Shown: one piece after another, positions 19,323 to 28,380 of the stretch
Numbering within the stretch: the stretch's first letter is position 1
How the letters are laid out: every line of letters begins with the position of its first letter
Origin: Duganella aceris
Lineage (GTDB): Bacteria; Pseudomonadota; Gammaproteobacteria; Burkholderiales; Burkholderiaceae_D
Assembly: GCF_011090165.1 (NCBI RefSeq)
Contig: NZ_JAADJT010000003.1
Location: 458,103 to 522,102 of the forward strand
DNA length: 64,000 nt
Direction of reading: 5' to 3'
Program-made: the position numbers and the translations under genes
The notes under the pieces: generated by a model
Database searches by the model: none
What the model was told of the DNA's origin: nothing
Seen by the model: only the letters and a program-made list of their open reading frames with translations

Positions 19323-21131
19323 ATGTCAGCAAACCCGGCAAGCACGCCCGCGCCCCACGCCGCGCCGCTCGACCTGCACCAGATCTACAGCTGGCTGCTG
19401 GCCGACGGCATGATCCGCAAGGCCGAGGTCAAGGACCTGTACGCGCAAAGCCAGGCGATCCTGAAGAACGCCGCCGGCGCCATGCATCCGCTGTGCGCGG
19501 TGGCGCACGGCAAGCTGCTGTCGGCCAAGCCGCCGCACAAGCTGCTGACGCTGGACGCGCTGTGCGAATGGCTGGCGGCCCGGGTCGGCCTGGCCTTCAT
19601 CCGCATCGATCCGCTGAAGATCGACTTCACCAAGGTGGCCGATGTGATGTCGGCCAGCTACGCGGCGCGCTTCAACATCCTGCCGGTGGAGCTGACCGGC
19701 GACACGCTGGTGGTGGCCACCGCCGATCCGTACTCGGTCGAATGGGAGGCCGAGATCGCCAAGATATCGCGCCGCGCGATCCGCCGCGTGATCGCCAACC
19801 CGCTCGACATCGCGCAGTACACGACGCAATTCTTCAGCCTGGCCAAGTCGATCAAGAAGGCCAACAAATCCAACGGCAACGACCTGGCGCTGCGCAACAA
19901 CTTCGAGCAGCTGGTGGAGTTGGGCAAGACCAACAAGCAGGTCGACGCCAACGACCAGCACGTGATCAACATCGTCGACTGGCTGTGGCAATACGCGTTC
20001 GAGCAGCGCGCCTCCGACATCCACCTCGAACCCAAGCGCGACATGGCGGCGATCCGCTTCCGCATCGACGGCGTGCTGCACCAGGTGTACCAGGTGCCGG
20101 CGGTGGTGATGATCGCGATGACCGCGCGCATCAAGCTGCTGGGACGGATGGACGTGATCGAGAAGCGCCGGCCGCAGGACGGCCGCATCAAGACCCGCAC
20201 CGCCGGCGGCCAGGAAGTCGAGCTGCGCCTGTCGACACTGCCGACCGCGTTCGGCGAAAAGCTGGTGATGCGCATCTTCGATCCCGACGTGGTGGTCAAG
20301 ACGCTGCCGGAGCTGGGCTTCCCGCTCGACGACGCGCAACGCTGGGACGCGCTGACGCAACGCCCGCACGGCATCATCCTGGTCACCGGGCCGACCGGCT
20401 CCGGCAAGACCACCACGCTGTACACCACGCTCAAGGCGCTGGCGACGTCGGAGGTCAACGTCTGCACGGTGGAGGATCCGATCGAGATGGTCGAGCCGGC
20501 CTTCAACCAGATGCAGGTGCAGGCCAGCATCGACCTGTCGTTCGCCGACGGCGTGCGCGCGCTGATGCGGCAGGATCCGGACATCATCATGGTCGGCGAG
20601 ATCCGCGACCTGGCCACCGCCGAGATGGCGATCCAGGCCGCGCTGACCGGCCACCTGGTGCTGTCGACCTTGCACACCAACGACGCGCCGTCGGCGGTGA
20701 TGCGGCTGCTGGAACTGGGCGTGCCCTACTACCTGCTGGAGGCGACGCTGATCGGCATCATGGCGCAGCGCCTGGTGCGCACGCTGTGCCCCGACTGCAA
20801 GGCCGAGGGCGACGAACTGAGCGACGAAATCTGGCACAGCCTGGGCGGCATGTGGCAGCTGCCCAAGCCGGACAAGGTGTACCGCCCGGTCGGCTGTCCC
20901 GAGTGCCGCCAGACCGGCTATCGCGGCCGCACCGGCATCTATGAATTGCTGACCGTGACCGAGGCCTTCAGCGAGCAGGTGCGCGAGGAGACCGACATCC
21001 AGGCGCTGCGGCGCCAGAGCGTGGCCGACGGCATGAAGCCGCTGCGCATCGCCGGCGCGATGAAGATCCAGGAAGGCGTCACCACCGCCGACGAAGTGTT
21101 GAAGGTGACGGCGGCCTTGGGAATGAAATAA
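19323..21131 (+). CDS. GspE/PulE/PilB-family secretion or pilus ATPase
   Basis: A 602-residue type II secretion/type IV pilus ATPase. It has an N-terminal MshEN-like domain, then Walker A GPTGSGKTTT, Asp box VEDPIE, Walker B DPDIIMVGEIRD and the His box LSTLHTNDA. Two CxxC pairs (CPDC and CPEC) form the zinc-binding module near the C-terminus. No pilin or secretion genes adjoin it, so whether it drives a pilus, a secretion system or DNA uptake is open. The ATG at 19,323 is chosen; a TTG at 19,305 is possible. Confidence 0.9.
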   Translation: MSANPASTPAPHAAPLDLHQIYSWLLADGMIRKAEVKDLYAQSQAILKNAAGAMHPLCAVAHGKLLSAKPPHKLLTLDALCEWLAARVGLAFIRIDPLKIDFTKVADVMSASYAARFNILPVELTGDTLVVATADPYSVEWEAEIAKISRRAIRRVIANPLDIAQYTTQFFSLAKSIKKANKSNGNDLALRNNFEQLVELGKTNKQVDANDQHVINIVDWLWQYAFEQRASDIHLEPKRDMAAIRFRIDGVLHQVYQVPAVVMIAMTARIKLLGRMDVIEKRRPQDGRIKTRTAGGQEVELRLSTLPTAFGEKLVMRIFDPDVVVKTLPELGFPLDDAQRWDALTQRPHGIILVTGPTGSGKTTTLYTTLKALATSEVNVCTVEDPIEMVEPAFNQMQVQASIDLSFADGVRALMRQDPDIIMVGEIRDLATAEMAIQAALTGHLVLSTLHTNDAPSAVMRLLELGVPYYLLEATLIGIMAQRLVRTLCPDCKAEGDELSDEIWHSLGGMWQLPKPDKVYRPVGCPECRQTGYRGRTGIYELLTVTEAFSEQVREETDIQALRRQSVADGMKPLRIAGAMKIQEGVTTADEVLKVTAALGMK

Positions 21132-21150
21132 ATTGTTTTAACAAAACCCT

Positions 21151-21178
21151 TTGCAGTTGGCGGCCGCCTGTATATAAT
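21151..21178 (+). promoter_or_regulatory. Promoter of tRNA-Lys
   Basis: TTGCAG (21,151-21,156), a 16-nt spacer and TATAAT (21,173-21,178) lie 14 nt before the tRNA 5' end. Confidence 0.82.
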
Positions 21179-21192
21179 ACGGCCTCTTTCGG

Positions 21193-21268
21193 GGGTCGTT
21201 AGCTCAGCTGGTAGAGCAGCGGACTTTTAATCCGTTGGTCGCAGGTTCGAATCCCGCACGGCCTACCA
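21193..21268 (+). tRNA. tRNA-Lys (anticodon UUU), CCA encoded
   Basis: A 76-nt cloverleaf: acceptor 21,193-21,199 with 21,258-21,264, D arm from 21,202, anticodon loop CUUUUAA and T loop UUCGAAU, with CCA at 21,266-21,268. Two deviations are visible: the first acceptor pair is G-U, and the T stem (GCAGG with CCCGC) has a central A-C mismatch where an A-U pair is usual. Everything else is standard. Confidence 0.93.
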
Positions 21269-21290
21269 CCGAATTCAAGCAGTAGAAAAC

Positions 21291-21318
21291 GAGGCTTCCA
21301 TCAGGAAGCCTTTTTTTT
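21291..21318 (+). terminator. Terminator after tRNA-Lys
   Basis: GGCTTCC/GGAAGCC stem with a 4-nt loop followed by eight Ts (21,311-21,318), 22 nt after the tRNA. Confidence 0.92.
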
Positions 21319-21382
21319 CGTCCAGGCATTTGGTGTAAGCTAGCGCAAACAGCGCACAGCGCGGGACCTTAGAGGACGACAC

Positions 21383-22153
21383 ATGGGCGGTTGGTACAGC
21401 GGATGGATCTGGCTGCTTGGCGCCGCCTGCTGCCTTCCGTCGCTCGCGGCCGAACCGGTGCGCCTGCGCACCGCCGCCCAGGAAGGCACCGAACCCAAAT
21501 TCATCGCCGCCGGCAAGGACGCCATCGTCGGCCTGTGCATCGACCTGATGCGCGCGGTCGAACAGCTCGATCCGGGCCTGCGCTTCGTCGGCGACCAGAG
21601 CTGGAAGCCGCTGGTGCGCGCCTACTCCGAACTGGCCACCGGCCACGAAGACGTGCAATGCGCGGTGCAGCGCAACCCCGAGCGCGAACAGCGCTTCCGC
21701 TTCATCGGCCCGTCGCTGTACACCATCGAATACCAGTTCCTGGCGCGCGCCAACGACAACGTGGTGATCCGCAACTGGGACGACGTGCGCGCGCTCGGTC
21801 CCAACGACGGCGTGGTGCTGATCAACCGCGGCTTCGCGGCCGGCGATATCCTGGCCGCGCTGGGCGGCATCGAGGTCGACGCCAGCTCCACCAATCCGCA
21901 ACTGAACCTGCAAAAGCTGATCGCCGGACGCGGCCGCCTGTACTTCCATCGCGGCCCAGGCCTGCAGAAGCTGCTGGAGCGCAGCGGCACCGCCGACAAG
22001 GTCAGGATCCTGCCGCAGGTGATGTACAGCGCCCGGCTGTACTTCGCCACCAGCCGCCAGCTCGACAGCCGCGTCGTCGAGCGGCTGGAAAAGGCGCTGT
22101 TCCAGCTGGAGAAAAAAGGCGAGCTGGAACGGCTGATGCACAAGTGGGACTGA
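21383..22153 (+). CDS. Periplasmic solute-binding-like protein, copy 1
   Basis: A 256-residue protein with a signal peptide (residues 1-22, ending PSLAA) and a type II periplasmic-binding (SBP_bac_3) fold. It shares the pattern QEGT.PKFIAAG, NLQKLIAGRGR and VRILPQVMYS with the next gene. Such proteins bind amino acids or other small ligands, but no ABC permease or ATPase lies beside it. It may serve a distant transporter or have become a stand-alone receptor. Confidence 0.82.
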   Translation: MGGWYSGWIWLLGAACCLPSLAAEPVRLRTAAQEGTEPKFIAAGKDAIVGLCIDLMRAVEQLDPGLRFVGDQSWKPLVRAYSELATGHEDVQCAVQRNPEREQRFRFIGPSLYTIEYQFLARANDNVVIRNWDDVRALGPNDGVVLINRGFAAGDILAALGGIEVDASSTNPQLNLQKLIAGRGRLYFHRGPGLQKLLERSGTADKVRILPQVMYSARLYFATSRQLDSRVVERLEKALFQLEKKGELERLMHKWD

Positions 22154-22240
22154 GCGCAGGCGTTACAATGTGTGAGAATTGGCGCATTCAGGACTGCTAA
22201 ACTGCTTTCATTAACATTGCTCAAAAACAACCACATCGCC

Positions 22241-22999
22241 ATGAAAACATCCGCCGTCTTTTGCGCCGCGCTGTTGCTGTGCGCCGGTGCGTCGGCGGCG
22301 CCGACCGTGACGCTGCGGGTGACGGCCCAGGAAGGCACCGACCCCAAGTTCATCGCCGCCGGCGAAGGCCGCGTCATCGGCTTCTGCGTCGATGTGTTCC
22401 GCACCATCGAACGCATCGACCCCGGCCTGATCTTCACTGGCGACCAGCAGTGGATGCCGCTGACGCGCGCCCATTCCGCCGTGGTCAACCGCCAGCACGA
22501 CGCCATGTGCGCGGTCCAGCACACCGAGGAGCGCGACCGCCACTACAGCTTCATCGAGCCGGCGCTGATGCCGATCCACTACATGCTGGTGGTGCGCGCC
22601 AAGGACAAGGTGGTGATCCACAGCTGGGACGACGTGCGCCAGCTGGGCGCGCAGGGCGTGGTGCTGGCCAACCGCGGCTACGCGCCGGCCGAGGTGCTGG
22701 CCGCGATGGGCGGGCTGCGGGTCAACGACAGCGCGGTCAATCCGGAAACCAATCTGCAAAAGCTGATCGCCGGACGCGGCCGCTTTTTCCTGCACCGCAA
22801 TCCGGGACTGGCGAGCTTCATCGCGCGCACCGGCGCCAGCGGCAAGGTGCGCATCCTGCCGCAGGTGATGTACTCCAGCACGCTGCACATGGCGATCGGC
22901 AACCACGTCGATCCGGCGGTGACGCTGCGGGTGCGGCACGCCATCGAACAGATGGAACGCACCGGCGAACTGGCGCGCCTGCTGAAGAAATGGGCCTAG
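22241..22999 (+). CDS. Periplasmic solute-binding-like protein, copy 2
   Basis: A 252-residue paralogue of the preceding gene, aligned over its whole length with the same order of motifs: QEGTDPKFIAAG, HSWDDVRQLG, NLQKLIAGRGR and VRILPQVMYS. The signal peptide is residues 1-20 (ending GASAA). The ATG at 22,241 starts the signal peptide directly; an earlier start at 22,172 is unlikely. The two copies are 87 nt apart and clearly arose by tandem duplication. The stop lies one base from the convergent PhzF-family stop. Confidence 0.82.
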   Translation: MKTSAVFCAALLLCAGASAAPTVTLRVTAQEGTDPKFIAAGEGRVIGFCVDVFRTIERIDPGLIFTGDQQWMPLTRAHSAVVNRQHDAMCAVQHTEERDRHYSFIEPALMPIHYMLVVRAKDKVVIHSWDDVRQLGAQGVVLANRGYAPAEVLAAMGGLRVNDSAVNPETNLQKLIAGRGRFFLHRNPGLASFIARTGASGKVRILPQVMYSSTLHMAIGNHVDPAVTLRVRHAIEQMERTGELARLLKKWA

Positions 23000-23000
23000 C

Positions 23001-23846
23001 CTAGTCGCCCAGCATGCGGGCGCTGCCCGAGACGCGGATCGACGCCCCGGCCTGGTCGCCGATCTCGACCCGCAAATGGCACGGCGCCCCCATGTCCTCG
23101 CCCTGGATGATGTCGATGGCGCCGCCGTGCGGCCAGTCGAGGTCGCGCAGATAGCCGGCCAGCGCCGCCGCCGCCGCGCCGGTGGCCGGATCCTCATACA
23201 CCCCGCTGGACGCGAACGGATTGCGCGCATGGAAGCGCTGCGGCGTCTCCGCGTGCAGCAGCGAGATCGTGGTCAGGCCGTAGCGCTGCATCAGGCTGCG
23301 GCCGGCCGCCAGTTCGTAGCGCATCGCGCGCAGCTTGTCGCGGCTGGCCAGCGCCAGCACCAGATGGTCGACGCCGCCGTTGGCGATGGCCGGCGGAATG
23401 CGGTCGTCGAGATCGGCCAGCGTGTAGCGGAACAGCGCCAGCGCCTCCTTGACCAGCCCGGCCGGCGCCGGCGCGCTGGAGGTGGCCGGCGATTGCAGCG
23501 CGGCGTCGGCGCGGTCGCCGCTGGCGCGGCCCTCGACCGTCACCCGCGCGTGGTTGGTGGTCAGCGGAAAGATGCCGTCGCCGTTCTGCTGCGCCAGCAC
23601 CGCGCCCAGCGCGATGGTGGCGTGGCCGCAGAACGCCACCTCGCCGTCCGGCGAAAAATAGCGCACGCGCCAGCCGTCGGCGGTGGGCGCGGCGAATACG
23701 GTTTCCGAATAGCCCATCTCGGCGGCGATGCGCTGCATCGCCGGCTCCTCCGGCAAGGCGGCGCGGATCATGACGCCGGCCGGGTTGCCACCTTGATCGC
23801 CGGCGGTGAAGGCGGCCACTTTGTGGATCTTGGTAATGGTCTGCAT
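23001..23846 (-). CDS. PhzF-family isomerase
   Basis: A 281-residue member of the PhzF/diaminopimelate-epimerase-like fold. It has GNPAGV at the N-terminus, E48 in GYSETVF (the general acid/base in PhzF) and the FCGHAT and DPATGAAAAALAGYL motifs. No phenazine genes are nearby, so this is one of the many housekeeping PhzF homologues of unknown substrate. The ATG at 23,846 follows a CGGAGATCC site. Confidence 0.9.
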   Translation of the reverse strand: MQTITKIHKVAAFTAGDQGGNPAGVMIRAALPEEPAMQRIAAEMGYSETVFAAPTADGWRVRYFSPDGEVAFCGHATIALGAVLAQQNGDGIFPLTTNHARVTVEGRASGDRADAALQSPATSSAPAPAGLVKEALALFRYTLADLDDRIPPAIANGGVDHLVLALASRDKLRAMRYELAAGRSLMQRYGLTTISLLHAETPQRFHARNPFASSGVYEDPATGAAAAALAGYLRDLDWPHGGAIDIIQGEDMGAPCHLRVEIGDQAGASIRVSGSARMLGD

Positions 23847-23930
23847 GGAGGATCTCCGTAGAAACTTGATTGACAGCAATGAGGGATTTGGCCACTATCT
23901 TTGCTTCACCGACTTTCGAGCGAATTCGTC

Positions 23931-26042
23931 ATGACTATACCGCGACTTTCTTTTCTTGCCCTCCTCATTTCGGCCACCCTCGGCGGCCAGGCGCTGGCGG
24001 CCGACGCGACCACGGACAAGCACGCCATCACCCATGAAGACGTCTGGCTGATGAAGCGCGTCGGCGCGCCGCAGCCCAGCCCGGACGGCAAGTGGGCGGT
24101 GTTTTCCGTCACCGACCCGGCCTACGACAGCAAGGAACAATGGTCGGACCTGTGGATCAAATCGCTGGGCGACGACAGCCCGGCGCGGCGCCTGACCTTC
24201 AGCAAGGGTGGCGAAAGCGCGGTCAACTGGTCGCCGGACGGCAAGCAGCTGGTGTTCGTGGCCAAGCGCGACGGCGACGACGCCGGCCAAATCTACCGCA
24301 TCGACGTCGCCGGCGGCGGCGAGGCGCAACGCCTGACCACGCTCACGCTGGGTGCGCGCGCGCCGAAGTTCAGCCCGGACGGCAAGCAATTGCTGTTCAT
24401 CAGCGACATCTTCCCCGGCAACGCCAGCGAGGAAGACGTCAAGAAAACCGCCAAGGAACGCAAGGACCGCAAGTACACCGCGCGCGCCTACGAAACCTTC
24501 CCGCCGCGCTTCTTCGACAAATGGCTGGACGACAAGCAGGTGCGGCTGTTCGTGATGGACGCGGCGGTGGGCGCCAAGCCGCGCGACCTGCTGTCCGGCA
24601 GCAAGCTGGCGGCCTTGCCGGGCTTCGGCGGCGGCCAGGGCGACGAAGGCCAATCGCTGGACGCGATCTGGTCGCCGGACGGCAAGGCGGTGGTGTTCTC
24701 GGCCTCGACCAACCGCGACGAACTGGCGCGCGCGTCCGGCTACACCCAGCTGTTCAGCCTGCCGGTGGCCGGCGGCGAAGCGCAGCAGCTGACCGCCGAC
24801 AAGCGCAGCTACAACAACCTCAAGTTCAGCGCCGACGGCAAGACCTTGTTCGCGCTGAGCGAAGCGGAGGAGCCGGGCAAGGTCTACGACCTGACGCGGC
24901 TGGCCAGCTTCGGCTGGCCGCTGAGCAGCGCCGCGCCGAAGCTGTTGACGGCGTCGCTGGACCGTTCGGTGTCGCGCTACGCGCTGCCGGCCGGCACTGG
25001 CCGCATCGTGTTCAGCTACGAGCACGCCGGGCTGGAGCAACTGCACTCGATCAACTACGCCGGCGGCGACCTGCGCGACGAAGCGTCGCAGCCGACCGGC
25101 AGCATCGGCTCGCTCAACGCCGGCGGCAAGGCGCTGGTGGGCGTGTGGGAATCGGCGATCAACCCGCCCGAGGTGTACGCCTTCGGCAACGGCGCGCCGA
25201 AGCGGCTGACCTCGTTCAACACCGAGCGCGCGGCAAGCATCGACTGGCAGGCGCCGGAGCACTTCTGGTTCAAGGCCAGCGACGGCCGCATGATCCACAA
25301 CATGATCGTCAAGCCGGCCAATTTCGACCCGGCGAAAAAGTACCCGCTGTTCGCCGTGATCCACGGCGGCGCCGCCAACATGTGGCGCGACCAGTTCGTG
25401 CTGCGTTGGAACTATCACCTGCTGGCGCAACCGGGCTATGTGGTGCTGTTGACCGACTACAAGGGCTCGACCGGCTACGGCGAAGAATTCGCCCGCGCGA
25501 TCCAGGGCGACCCGTTGAAGGGACCGGGCGACGAAGTCAACGAAGCGGTGGATGAAGCGGTCAAGAAATACAGCTACGTCGACGGCGCGCGCTTGGCGGC
25601 GGGCGGCGCCAGCTACGGCGGCCACCTGGCCAACTGGCTGCAGGCGACGACGACGCGCTACAAAGCCATCGTCTCGCACGCCGGCGAGATGGACCTGGTG
25701 ATGCAATGGGGATCGAGCGACAGCATCCACGGCCGCGAAGTCAACAGCGGCGGCCCGGTGTGGGGCGACAAGGCCGTATGGCGCGAGCAAAGCCCGGTGA
25801 TGCAAGCCGGAAATCACGATAAAGGCACGGGCTTCAAGACGCCGATCCTGATCTCGGTGGGCGAGCTGGACTACCGCGTCCCGGCCAACAACGCGCTGAT
25901 GAACTTCGCCACGCAGCAGCGGCTGAACGTGCCGAGCAAGCTACTGGTCTTCCCCGACGAAAACCACTGGATCCTGAAGGGTGACAACAGCCGCTACTTC
26001 TACAGCGAAGTGCACGGCTGGCTGGCGAAATACCTGAAGTAA
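23931..26042 (+). CDS. Exported S9-family prolyl oligopeptidase/acylaminoacyl-peptidase-like enzyme
   Basis: A 703-residue serine peptidase. A signal peptide covers about residues 1-24 (ending QALAA). An N-terminal beta-propeller contains repeated SPDGK blade motifs (at least four). The C-terminal alpha/beta hydrolase has S561 in GGASYGG, D647 in GELDYRVP and H679 in ENHW. Family members cleave short peptides; the signal peptide places this one in the periplasm or outside. It is divergent from the PhzF gene. Confidence 0.93.
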   Translation: MTIPRLSFLALLISATLGGQALAADATTDKHAITHEDVWLMKRVGAPQPSPDGKWAVFSVTDPAYDSKEQWSDLWIKSLGDDSPARRLTFSKGGESAVNWSPDGKQLVFVAKRDGDDAGQIYRIDVAGGGEAQRLTTLTLGARAPKFSPDGKQLLFISDIFPGNASEEDVKKTAKERKDRKYTARAYETFPPRFFDKWLDDKQVRLFVMDAAVGAKPRDLLSGSKLAALPGFGGGQGDEGQSLDAIWSPDGKAVVFSASTNRDELARASGYTQLFSLPVAGGEAQQLTADKRSYNNLKFSADGKTLFALSEAEEPGKVYDLTRLASFGWPLSSAAPKLLTASLDRSVSRYALPAGTGRIVFSYEHAGLEQLHSINYAGGDLRDEASQPTGSIGSLNAGGKALVGVWESAINPPEVYAFGNGAPKRLTSFNTERAASIDWQAPEHFWFKASDGRMIHNMIVKPANFDPAKKYPLFAVIHGGAANMWRDQFVLRWNYHLLAQPGYVVLLTDYKGSTGYGEEFARAIQGDPLKGPGDEVNEAVDEAVKKYSYVDGARLAAGGASYGGHLANWLQATTTRYKAIVSHAGEMDLVMQWGSSDSIHGREVNSGGPVWGDKAVWREQSPVMQAGNHDKGTGFKTPILISVGELDYRVPANNALMNFATQQRLNVPSKLLVFPDENHWILKGDNSRYFYSEVHGWLAKYLK

Positions 26043-26057
26043 AAAATGACCGCTTAA

Positions 26058-26147
26058 TCCGGGGTCAGAGCTAAAAACTGGACACGAGCTCTACCGTAGC
26101 GTTCGCTACGGTAGAGCTCGTGTCCAGTTTTTAGCTCTGACCCCGGA
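26058..26147. repeat. Long perfect inverted repeat IR2
   Basis: Two 44-nt perfectly complementary arms (26,058-26,101 and 26,104-26,147) around a 2-nt loop. They begin CCGGGGTCAG and end at CTACCGTAGCG. It fills the gap between two convergent genes, starting 8 nt after the stop of the minus-strand phosphoesterase. Confidence 0.95.
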
Positions 26148-26155
26148 GTTTTAGG

Positions 26156-28297
26156 TCAGTTGAAGCTCAGGCCGCTGTTGCTGGCGTTGGTCAGCGTCTT
26201 GGCCTTCAGGTCGATCGTGAAGCGGTCGCTCGGTTTGCCCGAGCCGAGGCCCTTGAAGATCGCGAACACTTGCTTGAACTGGTTCTGGAACAGCACGTTC
26301 ACCGCGTTCTGGTCCGACGGCAGGTCGCCGATCTTGACGATCGCCGCCGGCGTCGCCGGGAACGCGCCCATCAGCACCTTGTACTGCGCCACCCGCTGCG
26401 CGCCCATGTCGCGCAAGGCCAGTTCGCCCGCGTACACCGTGCGGTGGAAGTCGCCGTAAAATTCATAGGCGCTGATCTTGGCGAAATCGTCCAGCTTCAG
26501 GTTGGCCGCCGCCGCGAGCTGCTCGGCCTTGGCGGTCGCCGTGGCCCAGTCCGCCGTCAGTTGGCTGGCCGCGACGCCGCCGTCGGCCACCGTGCCCTTG
26601 GCGGCACACGTGGCGGTAATCGGCAGCACGCCCGGATTGTCTTTCAGCTGCGCCAGCGTGACCTTGGTTTGCAGCTGCGACAGGATCAGCATCTGGCGCG
26701 CATCCAGCGACATCGCCGCTTCCTTCATTTCGCACGGCCAGTAGTCGCTCATGAAACGCAGCCGCGACAGCTCGCCGAAATAGGTGCGGGTGAACTGGCC
26801 ATACGAGGTCGAGTCCAGGATGCCGCGGTCCCAGCGCTTGGCGACATCGCCGGCGGCGACGCTGCCTTGCAGGTAGTCATACTCGGTCTGGTACAACGGG
26901 AACAGTTCGTTGTAACGGGCGACGTTGTTCAGGCCGACCGTCTGCACGTCGATCGTGTCCTTGCTCTGGTAGCTGACGATCTTGTACGCCGCGCCGAACA
27001 CCGCGAGCGACGGCGATTGCACGTTGACCATGTAGTTGCCGGCGGCGTCCTTGTAGTCGTTGGTGCCGTTGAAGTGCATGTGGCCGCCCATGTGCAGCGG
27101 CAGGCCGGTGCCGGCCAGCGCGGCGGTGGTGGCGGCCGCCGGCATGCGCGTGACCTGGAACGCGCCCGACTTGAACACGGCTTTCATCGCGTCGGTCTGG
27201 TTGGCGTAGAAGTCCATGGTCGGGTAGTGCGAGAACGACATCAGCTGCTTGCCCTGCGCCTTGGCGCGCGCGGCCACCGATTTGATCCACTCCATCTGGT
27301 GGATCTTGTGGGTCAGCACCTTGTTCCAGCCGGCGTCGCCGGCGTTGTCGAAGCCGCTGAAGATCTTCGGATTGGCCGGGTCGAACTTGGCGTTCGGCAC
27401 GTGCACGTTGGCGTCCAGCGCCAGCAGCCAGATGCCCTTGACCGGCTCCACCAGATAGCTGGCGTCGATGATCTTGGTGCAGCGCGTGTACGGCTTGCCG
27501 AGCTTGGTCTCGCCGGCAGCCTTGTAGCTGCCGCCCTCGCCTTCGGCGCAGATTTCGAACTGGCGCTTGTCCAGCGCCGAGGCGGCGCTGGCGGCGTCGT
27601 AGCTGTACTTGCCGTCGGTGTAGGGCGTGAACGGGGTTTCCCAGTAGACGTCGTTCTTGTTCGGCATGTAGCCAAATTCGCCCAGCTTGGTCAGCAGCTT
27701 GTCGTAGCCCTGTTCCATCAGCTGGTTGGTGCAAACCACGGTCGGATCCTTGGCCTTGCAGGCAGCGTTGTTGACCGCGTAGATTTTCTGTTCCTTGCCG
27801 TCGCGGGTGAGGAAGTCGTTCTTGCCCGCTTCATCGTCGTCGTACGGCTCGTTTGGATCGTGGTTGCCCGGGGCGATGAAGAAGCGCATGCCCTTGGCTT
27901 GGTATTCGTGCAGGATGTCGCTGATGCCGTCGATGTTGATCGGCTGCGCGTCGTCGGAGATGTCGCCCGGCAGCGCAACCAGGCGCAGGCCCTTGGCATA
28001 CGCGTCGTCCAATGCGGCGCGGAAGGCGAAGTAGTTTTCGTTGAACAGCCGCGTCGACGTCAGCTGCGCGTACATGGTGCGGATGGTGGCGTTCTTGCCG
28101 TCCTTGGTCGGAATGCCGGAGAACTGCGCGCTCTTCAGGTCGCCATAGATGTTTTCGAAGTGGACGTCGCTCATGAAGGCGACGGCGGTCGAATTGTAGC
28201 CGTCGCCGGGATTGGTTTCGGTGACGGGCAAACCGTCGCTGCCGCAGGCGGCGAGCAAGGTGGCCAATAAGAAAGCGGCCGGTGGGGCGAGGCGCAT
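26156..28297 (-). CDS. Metallophosphoesterase lipoprotein
   Basis: A 713-residue calcineurin-like phosphoesterase. The N-terminal signal ends in the lipobox LLAACG, so it is probably anchored to a membrane in the periplasm. Metal-ligand motifs are in order: SDVHFE, GDISDD, GNHDPN, SHYPTMD and GGHMHFNG. It resembles acid sphingomyelinase-like phosphodiesterases but the substrate is unknown. The ATG at 28,297 is preceded by GGAG at good spacing; the ATG at 28,309 is in frame but lacks a site. The C-terminal 250 residues match no domain I recognise. Confidence 0.87.
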   Translation of the reverse strand: MRLAPPAAFLLATLLAACGSDGLPVTETNPGDGYNSTAVAFMSDVHFENIYGDLKSAQFSGIPTKDGKNATIRTMYAQLTSTRLFNENYFAFRAALDDAYAKGLRLVALPGDISDDAQPINIDGISDILHEYQAKGMRFFIAPGNHDPNEPYDDDEAGKNDFLTRDGKEQKIYAVNNAACKAKDPTVVCTNQLMEQGYDKLLTKLGEFGYMPNKNDVYWETPFTPYTDGKYSYDAASAASALDKRQFEICAEGEGGSYKAAGETKLGKPYTRCTKIIDASYLVEPVKGIWLLALDANVHVPNAKFDPANPKIFSGFDNAGDAGWNKVLTHKIHQMEWIKSVAARAKAQGKQLMSFSHYPTMDFYANQTDAMKAVFKSGAFQVTRMPAAATTAALAGTGLPLHMGGHMHFNGTNDYKDAAGNYMVNVQSPSLAVFGAAYKIVSYQSKDTIDVQTVGLNNVARYNELFPLYQTEYDYLQGSVAAGDVAKRWDRGILDSTSYGQFTRTYFGELSRLRFMSDYWPCEMKEAAMSLDARQMLILSQLQTKVTLAQLKDNPGVLPITATCAAKGTVADGGVAASQLTADWATATAKAEQLAAAANLKLDDFAKISAYEFYGDFHRTVYAGELALRDMGAQRVAQYKVLMGAFPATPAAIVKIGDLPSDQNAVNVLFQNQFKQVFAIFKGLGSGKPSDRFTIDLKAKTLTNASNSGLSFN

Positions 28298-28380
28298 GCA
28301 AAACTCCATCAAGCTGTTAAGGACGGCGCATTGTTGCACCGGCACATGACAGCTTGATTACATTTTGTCAGCGTTGCCGA

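Noticed and set aside
23001..23846. Phenazine biosynthesis
   Set aside because: Only a PhzF-fold gene is present; no other phz genes are nearby and this family is widespread without phenazines.
23895..25817. A 640-codon minus-strand frame opposite the S9 peptidase
   Set aside because: The catalytic triad and propeller motifs are on the plus strand; the antisense frame has no signal or domain.
26270..28270. A 666-codon plus-strand frame opposite the phosphoesterase
   Set aside because: The phosphoesterase has all five metal motifs and a lipobox; the opposite frame has none.
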